NCBI GenBank assembly: GCA_023014485.1
Contig: JAJOZX010000944.1
Span: 529,501-593,500, forward strand
Length of the DNA stretch: 64,000 nucleotides
Direction of reading: 5' to 3'
DNA from: Bathynomus jamesi
Lineage: Eukaryota > Arthropoda > Malacostraca > Isopoda > Cirolanidae
Of the stretch, positions 25,149-39,011 are shown one piece after another (the stretch's first letter is position 1; every line of letters begins with the position of its first letter). The notes beneath the pieces were generated by a model, which saw nothing but the letters and a program-made list of their open reading frames with translations, searched no databases and had not been told where the DNA came from. The translations under genes and the position numbers were made by a program.

Positions 25149-27759
25149 CAAGGACAAGGAAAAGAAGTACCTCAAAAGGCCTTGCGGCCCATACCGAGGA
25201 GGTACCAATGGCAACGGGTGCCAGGGAAAATTTTGTAAAAGTTTATTTTTCTTTCAACTATCCTAGCAGTAGTAGAAAACTGGATAGAAAAGTAGAAGGC
25301 TCTCTCCCCACCCTCCGCTCCCTCCCTGCCAGAGGCAGGTACGGAAAAAGGTTGAAGAAAATACCTTGACCCTGGAAAAGTAGCCAAGGAAATTTTACAG
25401 GAAAGTGGAGAATATATAAACAGCTCTATATTTAGTTTGCTCACATGAGAGTATTCAGTACTTTGTCTAGCCTATTTTTAAACAGATTTACACTTTGACT
25501 GGAAACATCCTCTGAGGGAAGTTGGTTCCAGATATTAACTATTTTACAGGAAAAGAAATTTCCGCAGACTGAGGTCCTAAATGTCTTTACACACTCAAAT
25601 AGTGTGCAAGATTTGGTCTAACCTTTTCTTGAACTGATCCACAGAGGAACTGTTCACAACTTCCGAAGGTAACCTGTTCCATGTGTCACAGATCTTATAC
25701 GTAAAGTAATTCCCACACACACTAGTCCTAAACCGTTTCAAATCCAACTTCCAACCATTGTTGCGAGTTGGGTTATCATTTAAACTAAACATACTTCTAA
25801 AATCGACATCGTTGAACCCGCGTAAGAGCTTGAAAACCTCGATCAGTTGACCGCGCAGCCTCCGAGTTTCAAGCGAAAACAAGTTCAGGGCGCGTAACCG
25901 TCGATTGTAGCCCATATGCCTAACGGAAGGGATTAACTTTGTGGCCCTCGCCTGCACTCGCTCCAGCCTCTCAATATCTTTCCTGAGGGTGGGCGACCAG
26001 AACTGCACAGCATACTCCAGGTGCGGCCGAACAAGGGAATTGTACAGTGAGAGCACAATCTCCTTGTTCCGAAACTGAAATTGCCTCCTGATATAACCCA
26101 ATAGTTTCTGGGCTTTCTTTTCCACCTCTACACACTGTTTCGTAAACTTAAGGTCGCTGCTAATTAGCACACCCAAATCCTTTTCTAAATCAGTCACCTC
26201 GATATTACTACCCAACATCGAGTAGTCCGACTTGGGATTGGCGTAGCCAATGTGCATCACTTTGCATTTACCCAAGTTAAACGGCATTTGCCATTTTTCG
26301 GACCACTCTCCTATCCTACCTAGGTCCGCACGCAGTTGCTCGATCGCTTCGGGCGTCCCAACATTGGCCCCAATCTTGGTGTCATCAGCGAATTTGGCGA
26401 TCCGACTGACGATGCCACCGTCGATATCATTTATGTAAATGATAAACAACAGCGGAGAGAGAGAGTTACAAGGAAAAGAAGTACCTCAAAAGGCCTTGCG
26501 GCCCATACCGAGGAGGTACCAATGGCAACGGGTGCCAGGGAAAATTTTGTGAGTTTATTTTTCTTTCAACTATCCTAGCAGTAGTAGAAAACTGGATAGA
26601 AAAGTAGAAGGCTCTCTCCCCACCCTCCCTGCCAGAGGCAGGTACGGAAAAAGGTTGAAGAAAATACCTTGACCCTGGAAAAGTAGCCAAGGAAATTTTA
26701 CAGGAAAGTGGAGAATATATAAATAGCTCTATATTTAGCTTGCTCACAGAGACACCGAGCAAGCGAACTCCTGCAGAGTTTTCTGAGGTTTTAATCTTAA
26801 ACTATGAGTGTGTTCAGTACTTTGTCTAGCCTATTTTTAAACAGATTTACACTTTGACTGGAAACAACCTCTGAGGGAAGTTGGTTCCAGATATTAACTA
26901 TTTTATAGGAAAAGAAATTTCCGCAGACTGAGGTCCTAAATGTCTTTACACACTCAAATAGTGTGCAAGATTTCGTCTACCCTTTTCTTGAACTGATCCA
27001 CAGAGGAACTGTTCACAACTTCCGAAGGTAACCTGTTCCATGTGTCACAGATCTTATACGTAAAGTAATTCCCACACACTAGTCCTAAACCGTTTCAAAT
27101 CCAACTTCCAACCATTGTTGCGAGTTGGGTTATCATTTAAACTAAACATACTTCTAAAATCGACATCGTTGAACCCGCGTAAGAGCTTGAAAACCTCGAT
27201 CAGTTGACCGCGCAGCCTCCGAGTTTCAAGCGAAAACAAGTTCAGGGCGCGTAACCGTCGATTGTAGCCCATATGCCTAACGGAAGGGATTAACTTTGTG
27301 GCCCTCGCCTGCACTCGCTCCAGCCTCTCAATATCTTTCCTGAGGGTGGGCGACCAGAACTGCACAGCATACTCCAGGTGCGGCCGAACAAGGGAATTGT
27401 ACAGAGAGCACAATCTCCTTGTTCCGAAACTGAAATTGCCTCCTGATATAACCCAATAGTTTCTGGGCTTTCTTTTCCACCTCTACACACTGTTTCGTAA
27501 ACTTAAGGTCGCTGCTAATTAGCACACCCAAATCCTTTTCTAAATCAGTCACCTCGATATTACTACCCAACATCGAGTAGTCCGAGTTACAAGTAGTTAC
27601 AAGGAAAAGAAGTACCTCAAAAGGCCTTGCGGCCCATACCGAGGAGGTACCAATGGCAACGGGTGCCAGGGAAAATTTTGTCTTTCAACTATGCTAGCAG
27701 TAGTAGAAAACTGGATAGAAAAGTAGAAGGCTCTCTCCCCACCCTCCGCTCCCTCCCTG

Positions 27760-27809
<50 letters not shown>

Positions 27810-28567
27810 ACAAGGAGTTACAAGGAAAAGAAGTACCTCAAAAGGCCTTGCGGCCCATACCGAGGAGGTACCAATGGCAACGGGTGCCAGGGAAAATTTT
27901 GTCTTTCAACTATGCTAGCAGTAGTAGAAAACTGGATAGAAAAGTAGAAGGCTCTCTCCCCACCCTCCGCTCCCTCCCTGCCAGAGGCAGGTACGGAAAA
28001 AGGTTGAAGAAAATACCTTGACCCTGGAAAAGTAGCCAAGGAAATTTTACAGGAAAGTGGAGAATATATAAATAGCTCTATATTTAGCTTGCTCACAGAG
28101 ACACCGAGCAAGCGAACTCCTGCAGAGTTTTCTGAGGTTTTAATCTTAAACTATGAGTGTGTTCTGTACTTTGTCTAGCCTATTTTTAAACAGATTTACA
28201 CTTTGACTGGAAACATCCTCTGAGGGAAGTTGGTTCCAGATATCAACTATTTTATAGGAAAAGAAATTTCCGCAGACTGAGGTCCTAAATGTCTTTACAC
28301 ACTCAAATAGTGTGCAAGATTTCGTCTACCCTTTCTTGAACTGATCCACAGAGGAACTGTTCACAACTTCCGAAGGTAACCTGTTCCATGTGTCACAGAT
28401 CTTATACGTAAAGTAATTCCCACACACACTAGTCCTAAACCGTTTCAAATCCAACTTCCAACCATTGTTGCGAGTTGGGTTATCATTTAAACTAAACATA
28501 CTTCTAAAATCGACATCGTTGAACCCTCGTAAGAGCTTGAAAACCTCGATCAGTTGACCGCGCAGCC

Positions 28568-28636
<69 letters not shown>

Positions 28637-29637
28637 AGGAGTTACAAGGAGTTACAAAAAGTACCTCAAAAGGCCTTGCGGCCCATACCGAGGAGGTACC
28701 AATGGCAACGGGTGCCAGGGAAATTTTGTCTTTCAACTAGCTAGCAGTAGTAGAAAACTGGATAGAAAAGTAGAAGGCTCTCTCCCACCCTCCGCTCCCT
28801 CCCTGCCAGAGGCAGGTACGGAAAAAGGGTTGAAGAAATACCTTGACCCTGGAAAAGTAGCCAAGGAAATTTTACAGGAAAGTGGAGAATATATAAATAG
28901 CTCTATATTTACCTTGCTCACAGAGACACCGTGCAAGCGAACTCCTGCAGAGTTTTCTAATGTTTTAATCTTAAACTATCAACGTGTTAAAGTAATTCCC
29001 ACATATACTAGTCCTAAATCGTTTCAAATCCAACTTCTAACCATTGTTGCGAGTTGGGTTATCATTTGAACTAAACATGCTTCTAAAATCGACATCTTTG
29101 AACCCGCGTCACATAAGCGTTGATTGTAGCCCATATGCCTAACGAAAGGGATTAACTTTGTGGCATTTTTCGCCAGTTTCCAATCCACCTACCTACTTCC
29201 CCACCAATACCCAGCGCGCGCACTTCGGCCATTAGCCGGCGGTGAGGTACCTTATCAAAGGCCTTCTAATCAATCGCCCTACTCTTATCATACTCACTCA
29301 ACATGACGTAGAAAAACTCGAGCATGATGGTGAGACACGACCTATGCCGTCTAAACCCATGTTGGAGTCCCAAGTAGCTTGTAGGAATCCAAATGGTCAA
29401 CAATCCTACTCGCTATTATTCCCTCTAAATATTTACCTACAACTGAAGGGGTCCTAGTAACCCACGGGACAGGTTTGTACAACAGACTTCACCTGCCCTC
29501 CCGAAAGAGAGAGAACCTAAAGGAATTGGCAACCAATTTCTCTAGAATCCCACGACTCGGGACCGGAGGGCTGTCACACCCCAAGTATAAAGTTTACAAC
29601 ACGCAGAAGGAACGTGCATAACCTTTATACCCCCTGC

Positions 29638-29677
<40 letters not shown>

Positions 29678-32600
29678 GAGAGAGACTGGGACGGAGCCCC
29701 CCTAAACCGCTTGGGCAAACCACCAAATTTAGTGTACACATTGAGGGAGAACCAGGGAAGGTTTTAGTGACATCCGCCCCTCTCAGTCCCCCTGGATGGG
29801 GCCTAAGCATTATAGGCTATATAAAGTAAGGCTTGATACTACTGTAACTAGAAAATATCTGAAAGAATTGAAAGCAAAATTTAAACAACATATTTATGAC
29901 CATAAAAAGAAAAAATATAAAAAAATGAAGCAGCAAAATTTTTTTTTTTTTTATAAAAAAAGTAGTTTGTTTAAAACTTGTTTTATTTAAAAAAAAAATT
30001 TAATGCCAACCCTTATATATATATATATACACGCCTCGGTGGTGGTGTCGTTAACATCGCTGACTACGAATCCATCGGCCCCGGGATCGAGACCCGGTGA
30101 CGGCAGGCGGCGCACAGTGCCACAAATGGGTTAAAAAACGGCCAAAAACCAAAAATAACAAATTTAAGTAAATTCTATTAAAACCATTTCCACGTCAAAA
30201 TAAAACACTTCTACTTACTGATTTAAGTATTTGAAATTTTATTCTCTTACATTAAGGCAAGAAAAATGTACGAAATAATATACATTGTCTTAAAATATCT
30301 TAGAGGGGACAAAATATGTTTGTTCTAACAACTTACTTGAAGTTACTATATCACAAAAAATTGTCTGTAGTTTCATTTTCTGCTTAGTTCTATTGAAAGA
30401 ATAAACAGTTTAGAACATTTTCATGCATATTTTTTTATTGAAAACTAAAAAGATAGCATTAATTAAAAAAACTAAACAATTTAATCTGTAATCTATGATA
30501 TTGCCAATCTAGAAAATGTGTAAAATTAGCAAAACCAAAAATGGGGGATTTTGGGGAATGTAATTTTTGTGTTAAACATTAATGCAACCTTTAAGTAAAT
30601 CAAAGAAACAAAACTTTTTTGCGACTAATTTGCGACTTTGCGTGTTAGAACATGTTTTTCATGTATTAACTAACTAAGTCTGCAAGAAGAGTGATGCGTG
30701 ATATGTTCTAAATATGAAGTTTTTGTAATTTTGTTTACACTATTTACACTTTTTTTCATATCAGTTGTCACACTTATTTTGGGGGAATTAATTTCATAAA
30801 CTTTAAGAGGTATTACGATGTTTTTTATTTACCCCTTCTGATATAGTGGCAGGTTATCAAATAATGTTTTAAACAATAGATGTGTATAGTGATTAAAATG
30901 AAACCATACTTATTTTAGTATGTCATTTGACAAAATCTGCAAAACATAGGCCTAATTAACAATTATCTGTTTAGTATATTTTCAGTAATTTGAGAAACTT
31001 AAACTACAGTAGGTCATAACCTATTGATTTGGATTATTATTATTATTTATAGAAAAATCACTCAATATGTCACCATTACATATATACAAAAGGTACTAAA
31101 CATAACTTATTAAAATAAATCGTAATTAAACATTTCAACTACATAAAACTAAGTACAACTGAAAAAAATAATTTTGGCCGTTTTTTAACCCATTTGTGGC
31201 ACTGTGCGGCGTACAGCAAAACCCAGCTGTTCATCCTTCCCCACACAAAAAATTGATTGGTAGATAAATGGGTACCCTGGGTAGCCTAGTGGTTAAGACG
31301 CTGGGCTGCTGAGCGGGAGGTCGTGAGAACGAGTCTGGAGGAGGACTTTAATTTCTGACCGCCCATGGTGGAGCGTGGTTCGGATTCCACGTTAAACTGT
31401 AGGGCTAAGGTGGAGTGACGAGCTTGACCTTCGTCAGAATGAACTATTCGGGAGGAAGCAAAATCAAAGTGTGTATATACATTAGGTACATAAATGCCAA
31501 GTTGGTCCCAAAATTATACAGATTTTTATGTGACCATTTTGTACCCAGTAGGTCGAGCAGGTGATATACGAGAAAGTTTAGAGAAAGCGTTTATTTACCT
31601 CATACAACGATTATTTTTTTCGAATTTCACCAGCGTTAGAATTTTAATTGAAAAAACTCCAAGTCATATAAGTCATCTGTTATATTTCCTTAGCCTTTCC
31701 ACACCATCTGATTTGTTTTAGCGTAAACAATCTCAAAAAATAGGTCGTACAAGAAAATTCGATTTATCAGGTCATCCCATAAGTAATGTCGTTTTTAAGA
31801 TAGGTTAAGTTTAAACTAGTCCTACTCGGTTTAAGCATAAATTTTCCGAAGGTTATATCTAAGAGGAGATCTATCGTGTTTCCAGTGGTGGGCACCGTTA
31901 ACCAAAAAGTTAACTTCGATAACGATAATCGGATAATTTTACTACAAAGTTAACGGAAGTTAACGATAATCCGTTAACGATAACTATTTCTTTACTAACA
32001 TTTAAAAAAATCAAGGAAAAAAGCTTTAAAACCCATAGAAAATGTTTGTTTATGCAAAATCCAACAATAAATAGGTATTTAACTATTTTTATCAAGTTTT
32101 GCAACTTTTTTGCTTAACTTTTTTTTTTATTTTTAATAAAAAATGTACTGATTACATGTTTTGAAACCCTTGTAACCACTAACCATTAACTAAATTTTAA
32201 TTTACCAGAGAATTATTATGGCGGGAACTGAAAGGTAAAATTAAATTTTAGGCACATTTATTAAAGACACTGACACAATGTGCTGGTTGTCCTTCAGAAA
32301 GACCAACTTCTCAAAGTTTGGCCCAACTGCCAGTCTTGACCTCTTGGGCCTCAGGATGTCCTTGCCGAGAGAGAAGAGCCGTTCCACTGCGGCAGAGGAC
32401 GGAATTGGCAGACTGAAGTTATGGCGGTTTGAATTCATTCGCGGAGCGGTGATCTTCCGTGAATGACTTCTCGCAGTTAACGTGTTAACGGACTTTAACA
32501 GACTAAATATAGTTATCGGAAGTTAACTGGTCCGATAACGATAAATGGAAATTAACTTCCGTTAATAGTCCGTTAAAAAAAGTTAACTTCGTTAATTAAC

Positions 32601-35600
32601 TGTTATCGGATTAATGCTTTAGTGCCCAACACTGCGTGTTTCGCTACATACTTTACAGACCTTGACGGGTGAAGACGTGTGTTTTGCTTTATGTGAACCC
32701 CTCATAAACATGGCGGTATCAGAAGAGCATATCAGGGATATAATGCTTTACGAGTTCAAAAAAAGGGAATAGTGCTACTGAAGCAACGCGAAACATTCAG
32801 GACGTTTATGGCAACGATATTCTGCATGTGAGGAAATGTCAAAGATGGTTTCAAAAGTTTAGGAATGGTGACTGCTGTTCGACAGATGCAGCACGCTCTG
32901 GACGCGCTGCTGAGTTTCATGATGACCTGCTGTTAGCCGCACTTGAAGAAGACTGCTCAACAACTGTCGAAGAATTTACCCAGAAACTCAATTCATCCCC
33001 GTCCACCATCCATCGACATTTGCAACAACTCGGGAAAGTGTCTAAGTTAGAAAAATGGGTGCCACATGAATTGTCGGTCGACAATCTGAGGGTGCGGGTA
33101 AACATTAGCACAGCTCTTCATTCCCGTGAACGGCAAGATCCGTTTTTGCACCGTTTAGTGACTGGTGATGAAAAGTGGATACTAGGGTGATTCAAATATG
33201 GGGGTAAAATTTTTTTTTTAAATTTTAATGTGTTCAACCCTTTAAATGGTTCATTTCAGCATAAAAACAAATATCCTAAAATATTTTAGCAAATTTTTAA
33301 TTTTTAGGGGTTGCTACCAGCAATTAAAAATTGACAGAACGACTCAAATTGTCAAATTTTTCCACACCACCCAGGGGATACAGTACAAGGCTCATTGCTT
33401 TTTTTTAATGTGGAAAGCTCCCCCGTAGGTCCTACCATAACCACAAGCATGCATAATTAAACTAGCATGATATTTGAGACATTAGCTGTCCTTACTTCAT
33501 CAATGTTTCTTTCTTTCTATCAGGGTAAACAGCCCTGTAGTTTTTCACTACTTGTAGCAAGAATTGTTTTTGATCTTCGTCATGTGTTAGTATTTTATTA
33601 TATTCATCCATTAATTTTACTCCTCTTTCCGCTATATTATTCACGACTTTCCACTGTTTGATAGATTTCTTAGCGGAGTTATACTCTTCATCATTATGCC
33701 ATTCTTTAGCATCTTTGAGTAAAAATTTTGAACTAAATTCTGTTATTGTAAAGAATCTTTGAGTATTTGATGTGGCAAAATCTTCTAATTTATTCGTTGG
33801 AATAAGTGCAGGATCTAGAAAAGCCCGTTTTGCAGGAAGAGTTTCTGTTGTATTTTGCAAGGCCTTTACAATTTTGTTTTTCGTTTCAGTAGGCACTTCA
33901 TCATCATAAAAGGCCAAGGCTACCAGTTCTTCTGATAGGTACCAGAGGTGACCTAACAGTTTTTTAATAGCAACAAATGCAATTGTGTCATTTATTTGTT
34001 TGTAGACTACAAGATTCTGTAATAATTCCAGATCAAGACGAGGAGCGCAAGATGGCACAGGAGCTGTAAACCATGCCTTCACATATAACCGAGTAGCAAA
34101 TAGACAGATGTCTTTTAGTCCTTTTTTGTCTTTTACTGAAATTTTGAACTGAGATTTGAACATAAAAGTTTTTAATGAATATGTAATTTTGGCCATCCAC
34201 CTAGCCCGATGAAGTCCCGCTGGATGTTTAAATTTGATTCCACCTTTTGGTTCACCTCCCCAAAAAATAATTGTTAACTGCAATAGTTGTAGGTAATCGT
34301 CTCTTGGTTGGAATGTATCTAGTTGATTTGCTGCAAATATAATTATGTCATCTTTGATGTCATGAATATTTTCATAGATATCTGGATCTGATAATGCTGT
34401 TTCGTAGTCCTCCTTATTAATGCTTGACCATTTTTCTCTGAACTTCTTAAAAAGGACTATATCTGGGCCAGAAGATGGTGATAAAGACTTTCAAACAACA
34501 GCTTCCAGCATAATTTCAAATATGTGGTGTCGACATGCCAGCCACAATAAATCGTTGTCGAATTTTTGTTCTAGAAGAATAGCTGCACCATTTCTAGGAC
34601 CAATATTGGCTGCCGTTGTATCGAAACACACGCATTTTATTTGTTCGCAGATGACCCATTCAAGCGATGTCTGATTGTTTGCATTAAAACTAGAGACGCA
34701 TTTCTGTCACTCAATTTTGCAACATCAAGACTTCCTAATAATTAATTTATCATCAAACAATTTTCTACGTTTGCCTACCTTACTTTTCTATGTTGAAGGT
34801 TGTGCAGCACAGAAACTAGATTCATCACTTTTACTCTCCTCTGATTCTGATGATGTACTGGTGAGTATGATAGCCTCTTCATTCTTCTTTCTTTTGATCT
34901 CTTCTTCTGCTTTCCTCTTTTCATAACGTTGTTGCTTTTCTGCTGCTCTTTGCTCGTTTTTAGCAACAGCCTTATCAATGGTACCCATTTTTCCACGACG
35001 TCCTTTCTCACGTTGCATTTTCAAGAATTTCTTATCATCTTCTATTTTATAAGCTGCATAGCATTCTCATGAGCAATGTCAAATAAGTTTTCCAGTTTAT
35101 CTTTCCATTTTTCTTCTTTATTATTTAAATTTTGTGATCTTTTCAATTTGTTTGCTTTGTTTTTCTTAAGCAGCTGCCATTCCTTTAGTATTCCTTGAAT
35201 TTTATCTACTACATGTATTCTTTGTTTTGCTGGTATTCCTGCTTTTTTCCAAACTGCTAGCACATCATCCGCAGTAGAGCAGCATGATTTCTCTAATGCT
35301 CGCTTTTTAATATTTCTGTAGTGCATGAAGAGGGCCATCATTTCCTTCTCTGATGGTAATACGGATGTTTTTAGTACTGCAGAGGGCTGCCCAATTAGCC
35401 ATACTTCAGTTTCTTTTCTTGTAGAACTTCTCCCAACTGAACAACTGGGTGATGGTGAGTTAGGACTAGCTTCCATAATCGATTAATTGGTATCAAAATT
35501 ACGAGTTCCAAGCAACAATTAAAAGCAAGCTAGTATATAAACCATTAATTAAAAATTCTGAAATATAAACAATTAAACATAAAATCATAAGTTGTAAAAA

Positions 35601-38600
35601 CAAACAAATTGAAAAAAAGGGAAACTTTGACGCCTGGTAGCACATAGTAAATTTTATTTAAAATTCACCAAATTTGGCATACACTACTTTTTTGTCATAG
35701 GGAACAAAACCACAGGTTGAACAATTAAAAAAAAAAAGTTTGATTTTTTTGAATCACCCTAGTGGATACTGTACCAGAATGTTAAGCGCCGTCGACAGAG
35801 GGCTTGTGCCGGAGAACCAGCGACACCGCAGCCAAAACCAAATCTTCACCCTCGGAAGGTGTTGCTTAGTGTTTGGTGGGATAAAGGTGGTGTAATACAC
35901 TTTGAAACCCTACCACACAACCAAACAATCACCGCTCAAGTCTACTGTCAACAACTGGATCGATTGAACACTGCACTAAAAGAAAAGAGACCTTCTTTGG
36001 TTAATCGGAAAGGAATCGTGTTCCACCACGACAACGCACGTCCTCATACTGCTCGGATCACTTCTGCAAAAATTGAGGAGCTTGGGTGGGAAAAACTTCC
36101 ACATCTTCCAGACCTTGCGCCTTCAGATTATCATCTCTTCAGGAGTCTGCAAAACTATCTTGACGAGAAACAGTATACTTCTTTAGATGACCTGCACACC
36201 AGTCTTTGTATGTTTTTTGCCTCAAAACCGCCTGAATTTTATAAGCATGGCATTGAAAAGCTTGTAGGACGTTGGCAGAGTGTCATTGATTCCGATGGAA
36301 AATATATACTAGATTAAAAAGTTTCAGTTGAGTTTTTTTTTGTCCTTCAAATTCCGATCTAAAAAACATTACTTATGGGATGACCTGATATTTACAAAAT
36401 CCGACTAAAATGGTCAAAAGTGTGTCTTACTATTGGCGCTACTTGGGGGATATATATATACTGTATATATGCTGTAATTAATGATTTTCACCTAAAATAA
36501 AAACAAAAAAAATACCTCTGAGTACTTCCGATTTTAATATATCTCGACAATCCGCAGAGGGAGAAACAAATTAAATTTTTTTTGCAAAGACTGATTCCAG
36601 TTTCTTTTGGTAAATAATAAAGTGGATGCCTAAATAGGTTCATGGTCATATCCCGATGGGTAATTTTATCAGAACTCTAGTATCATACACCTAACCCAGG
36701 TCTTAACTGGATGCCCTCCAAGACGGGCTCATCGACCGAATATACACGTTACATTTACAGATCGTAATAAATCTTTCAAAATACACAAGCCACAGTCTGA
36801 TTCCTAATCTTAAAAATGTAAATAAAATAATTCTCTAACAAATTTTAAATTGCAATAAAGTACATCAACTGAGGAAAAAAAATTGCGCACAGACTATATG
36901 ACAAAGGTGAGAATATTATAAAGATTCACTTCGAATCTTCGACCTTCGGTCGGCGAAGAAAAACTTGTCGACAAAATGTCGTTAACCCGCCTTCAAATGA
37001 CATTAAAACGAAATTTAGCCGCAATTAAACGCTCACTGCGCATTCATGGTTCGTGGCGTCATACCAACAAAATCTTAATACCAGTTTAAAGTTGCACCGA
37101 TACATACGGTGGTACGTATCTAAATAGCCGATGGGGAGGGAATCTGGATTCAAAACACTCAAATCAGTTACATTCACAAGGAACAAAGGAATCACTAACA
37201 CGAATAAGGTACCATCCCAACCTCAGGGACCCACTGATATATTTCATGTAGAGGTTTGGGAGTACAACTTCAATAGTAAGTCACTAAGACAAAAGTCTCC
37301 ATTTACACACCTAGCAAACAAATTACATTCCTCCCTGCCTCTCTCTAACTCCTGCGCAACATTTATATCAACTCTACGTTTATTCATATATTTACTACTA
37401 ATAATAATAATAATTACATCCTTCCATCTTTTACGCAGCCTTCCGAAAAAGCTTGTCACTCCTCTCCTTAATTCGCTCAGATGCGACACTGCGACAGCTG
37501 CCATTCATTCTCCTCCAAATTCAGGTTTACTCATCTCCAGCAATCTTGCTCTTATCTCACGCATGACTTCACACAAATTAAACAGCTATGGTGACATTAC
37601 ACAGCCCTGTAATATAAAATACAAAATTAATACTGAACCGGTCACTCAACTCACCCTTAAGTGCCTTAACTCTAACACAAACGCTAACACACGCGCGAAC
37701 TCCACTGCATTTAACCACTGACACAATACATTTTAAGCGCTGGTCACAAGGACTCTTCCTCATCATCACTTAATTTCTCAATCAGCTGTTTCACTGCAAA
37801 TACTGTCAACAACATCCTCTTTCTTTTCTAAAGCCGCCTTGTTCATCAACAACGTGATCATTAATGTTTTACTCTATCAACACTTTGACATACTTTTCCA
37901 TACTACATACTTTTTTACATTCACTCGTTTCACTTTCATACGTGGTACAATTACAGCTTTCGGCCAATCACTCTGAGCACACCCACTTTCCCACACCTTT
38001 TAACATGTCTTCCACAGCCATTCTATCATCATTCTACTTCCTCTTTTAACCATTTCACTACGTACCCCCATCTATTCTTTTAGTGTAATTTTACTTGTAA
38101 TCTTTATTGAATTCTAACTGATAAAAGTTTAAAAAAAAAGCCCAAGGGTATAGAAGAATGAGTAAAGTTGACGTCTTTAGTTTTTATTCCTCTATAACTT
38201 AACCCCTTCAGTACCTTTGGGCGATTTTCTGGGCAGAAAACAAAAAAAATCTAATAAAATATTTAGATTTTCGTTAGTTTTGAGGCCTAAGGTCCTGATT
38301 CCTGAACAGCTACGCGTGTTTTATATGCTGGGTACCTCCCTCAGCGGGTTCAATGTGTCTCAAGACATTTTAAACCAATTCAAGAGTTTACAAAATAATA
38401 ATCATCATCATCCTTGGTAAGATAGATAACGGTTCTTCAGAAGCGATCCTTTACACCAAAAATAACTAACTGGCGGACCACGAGGCAGTTTTACAAAGCC
38501 TCGAAACACGTGTCGGAAAGTTCAGGAAAAATAGAGTAAAAGTTTCAGCATTATTGGCATGATTACGTTATAATGTAATAAGCCTAACATTGCTTCATTT

Positions 38601-38970
38601 CTGATGGGTATATATTTTTGAGTATCAAGAAAGTGACCCCCAAGCAAACAGAAACTACCCACCCCTTGTATACTCTATAGTTTAGAAGTTTACAAAGTGT
38701 TAGACGATTTTAAATTAATTAAACATTTAATTTAAAATTATATAACATTTTGTAAATGTTATATTGTAATTATTATTACTTGCCACTTTCACAATTTTTA
38801 TGTAATAAATATGCTAAATGCCACTAACTTTGCCTAGAAAGCTTCCATGTTTTCAAGGGCAGGTTCAGAGGAGAGTTTTGTGAATATATTAATGTCATAA
38901 CAAATAACAAAATTGTAAAATCCTAGCACTTGTATTCTTTTCTGAATGAAGTTTTTAAAATTTAAAAAAA

Positions 38971-39011
<41 letters not shown>

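Larger units (their letters stand above)
31767..36388 (+). mobile_element. Mos1-like mariner carrying two nested hAT insertions
   Basis: Terminal repeats TCAGGTCATCCCATAAGTAA (31767) and its inverse (to 36388) are flanked by TA. Removing the hAT at 31883-32634 and the hAT-like element at 33183-35761, each with its 8-bp duplication, leaves 1275 bp. That is close to the length of Mos1-type mariners (about 1.29 kb). The transposase is split into 32711-33182 and 35770-36317. Confidence 0.92.

Noticed and set aside
28554..29069. 171-codon frame starting with Arg/Glu repeats
   Set aside because: It translates a (GA)n tract and runs antisense through CR1 3' sequence.
37131..37721. 196-codon open frame
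   Set aside because: Composition is Ser/Asn/Leu-rich with a run of Ile. There are no recognisable domains, and it sits in AT-rich intron sequence next to decayed LINE DNA. It looks like a chance frame.
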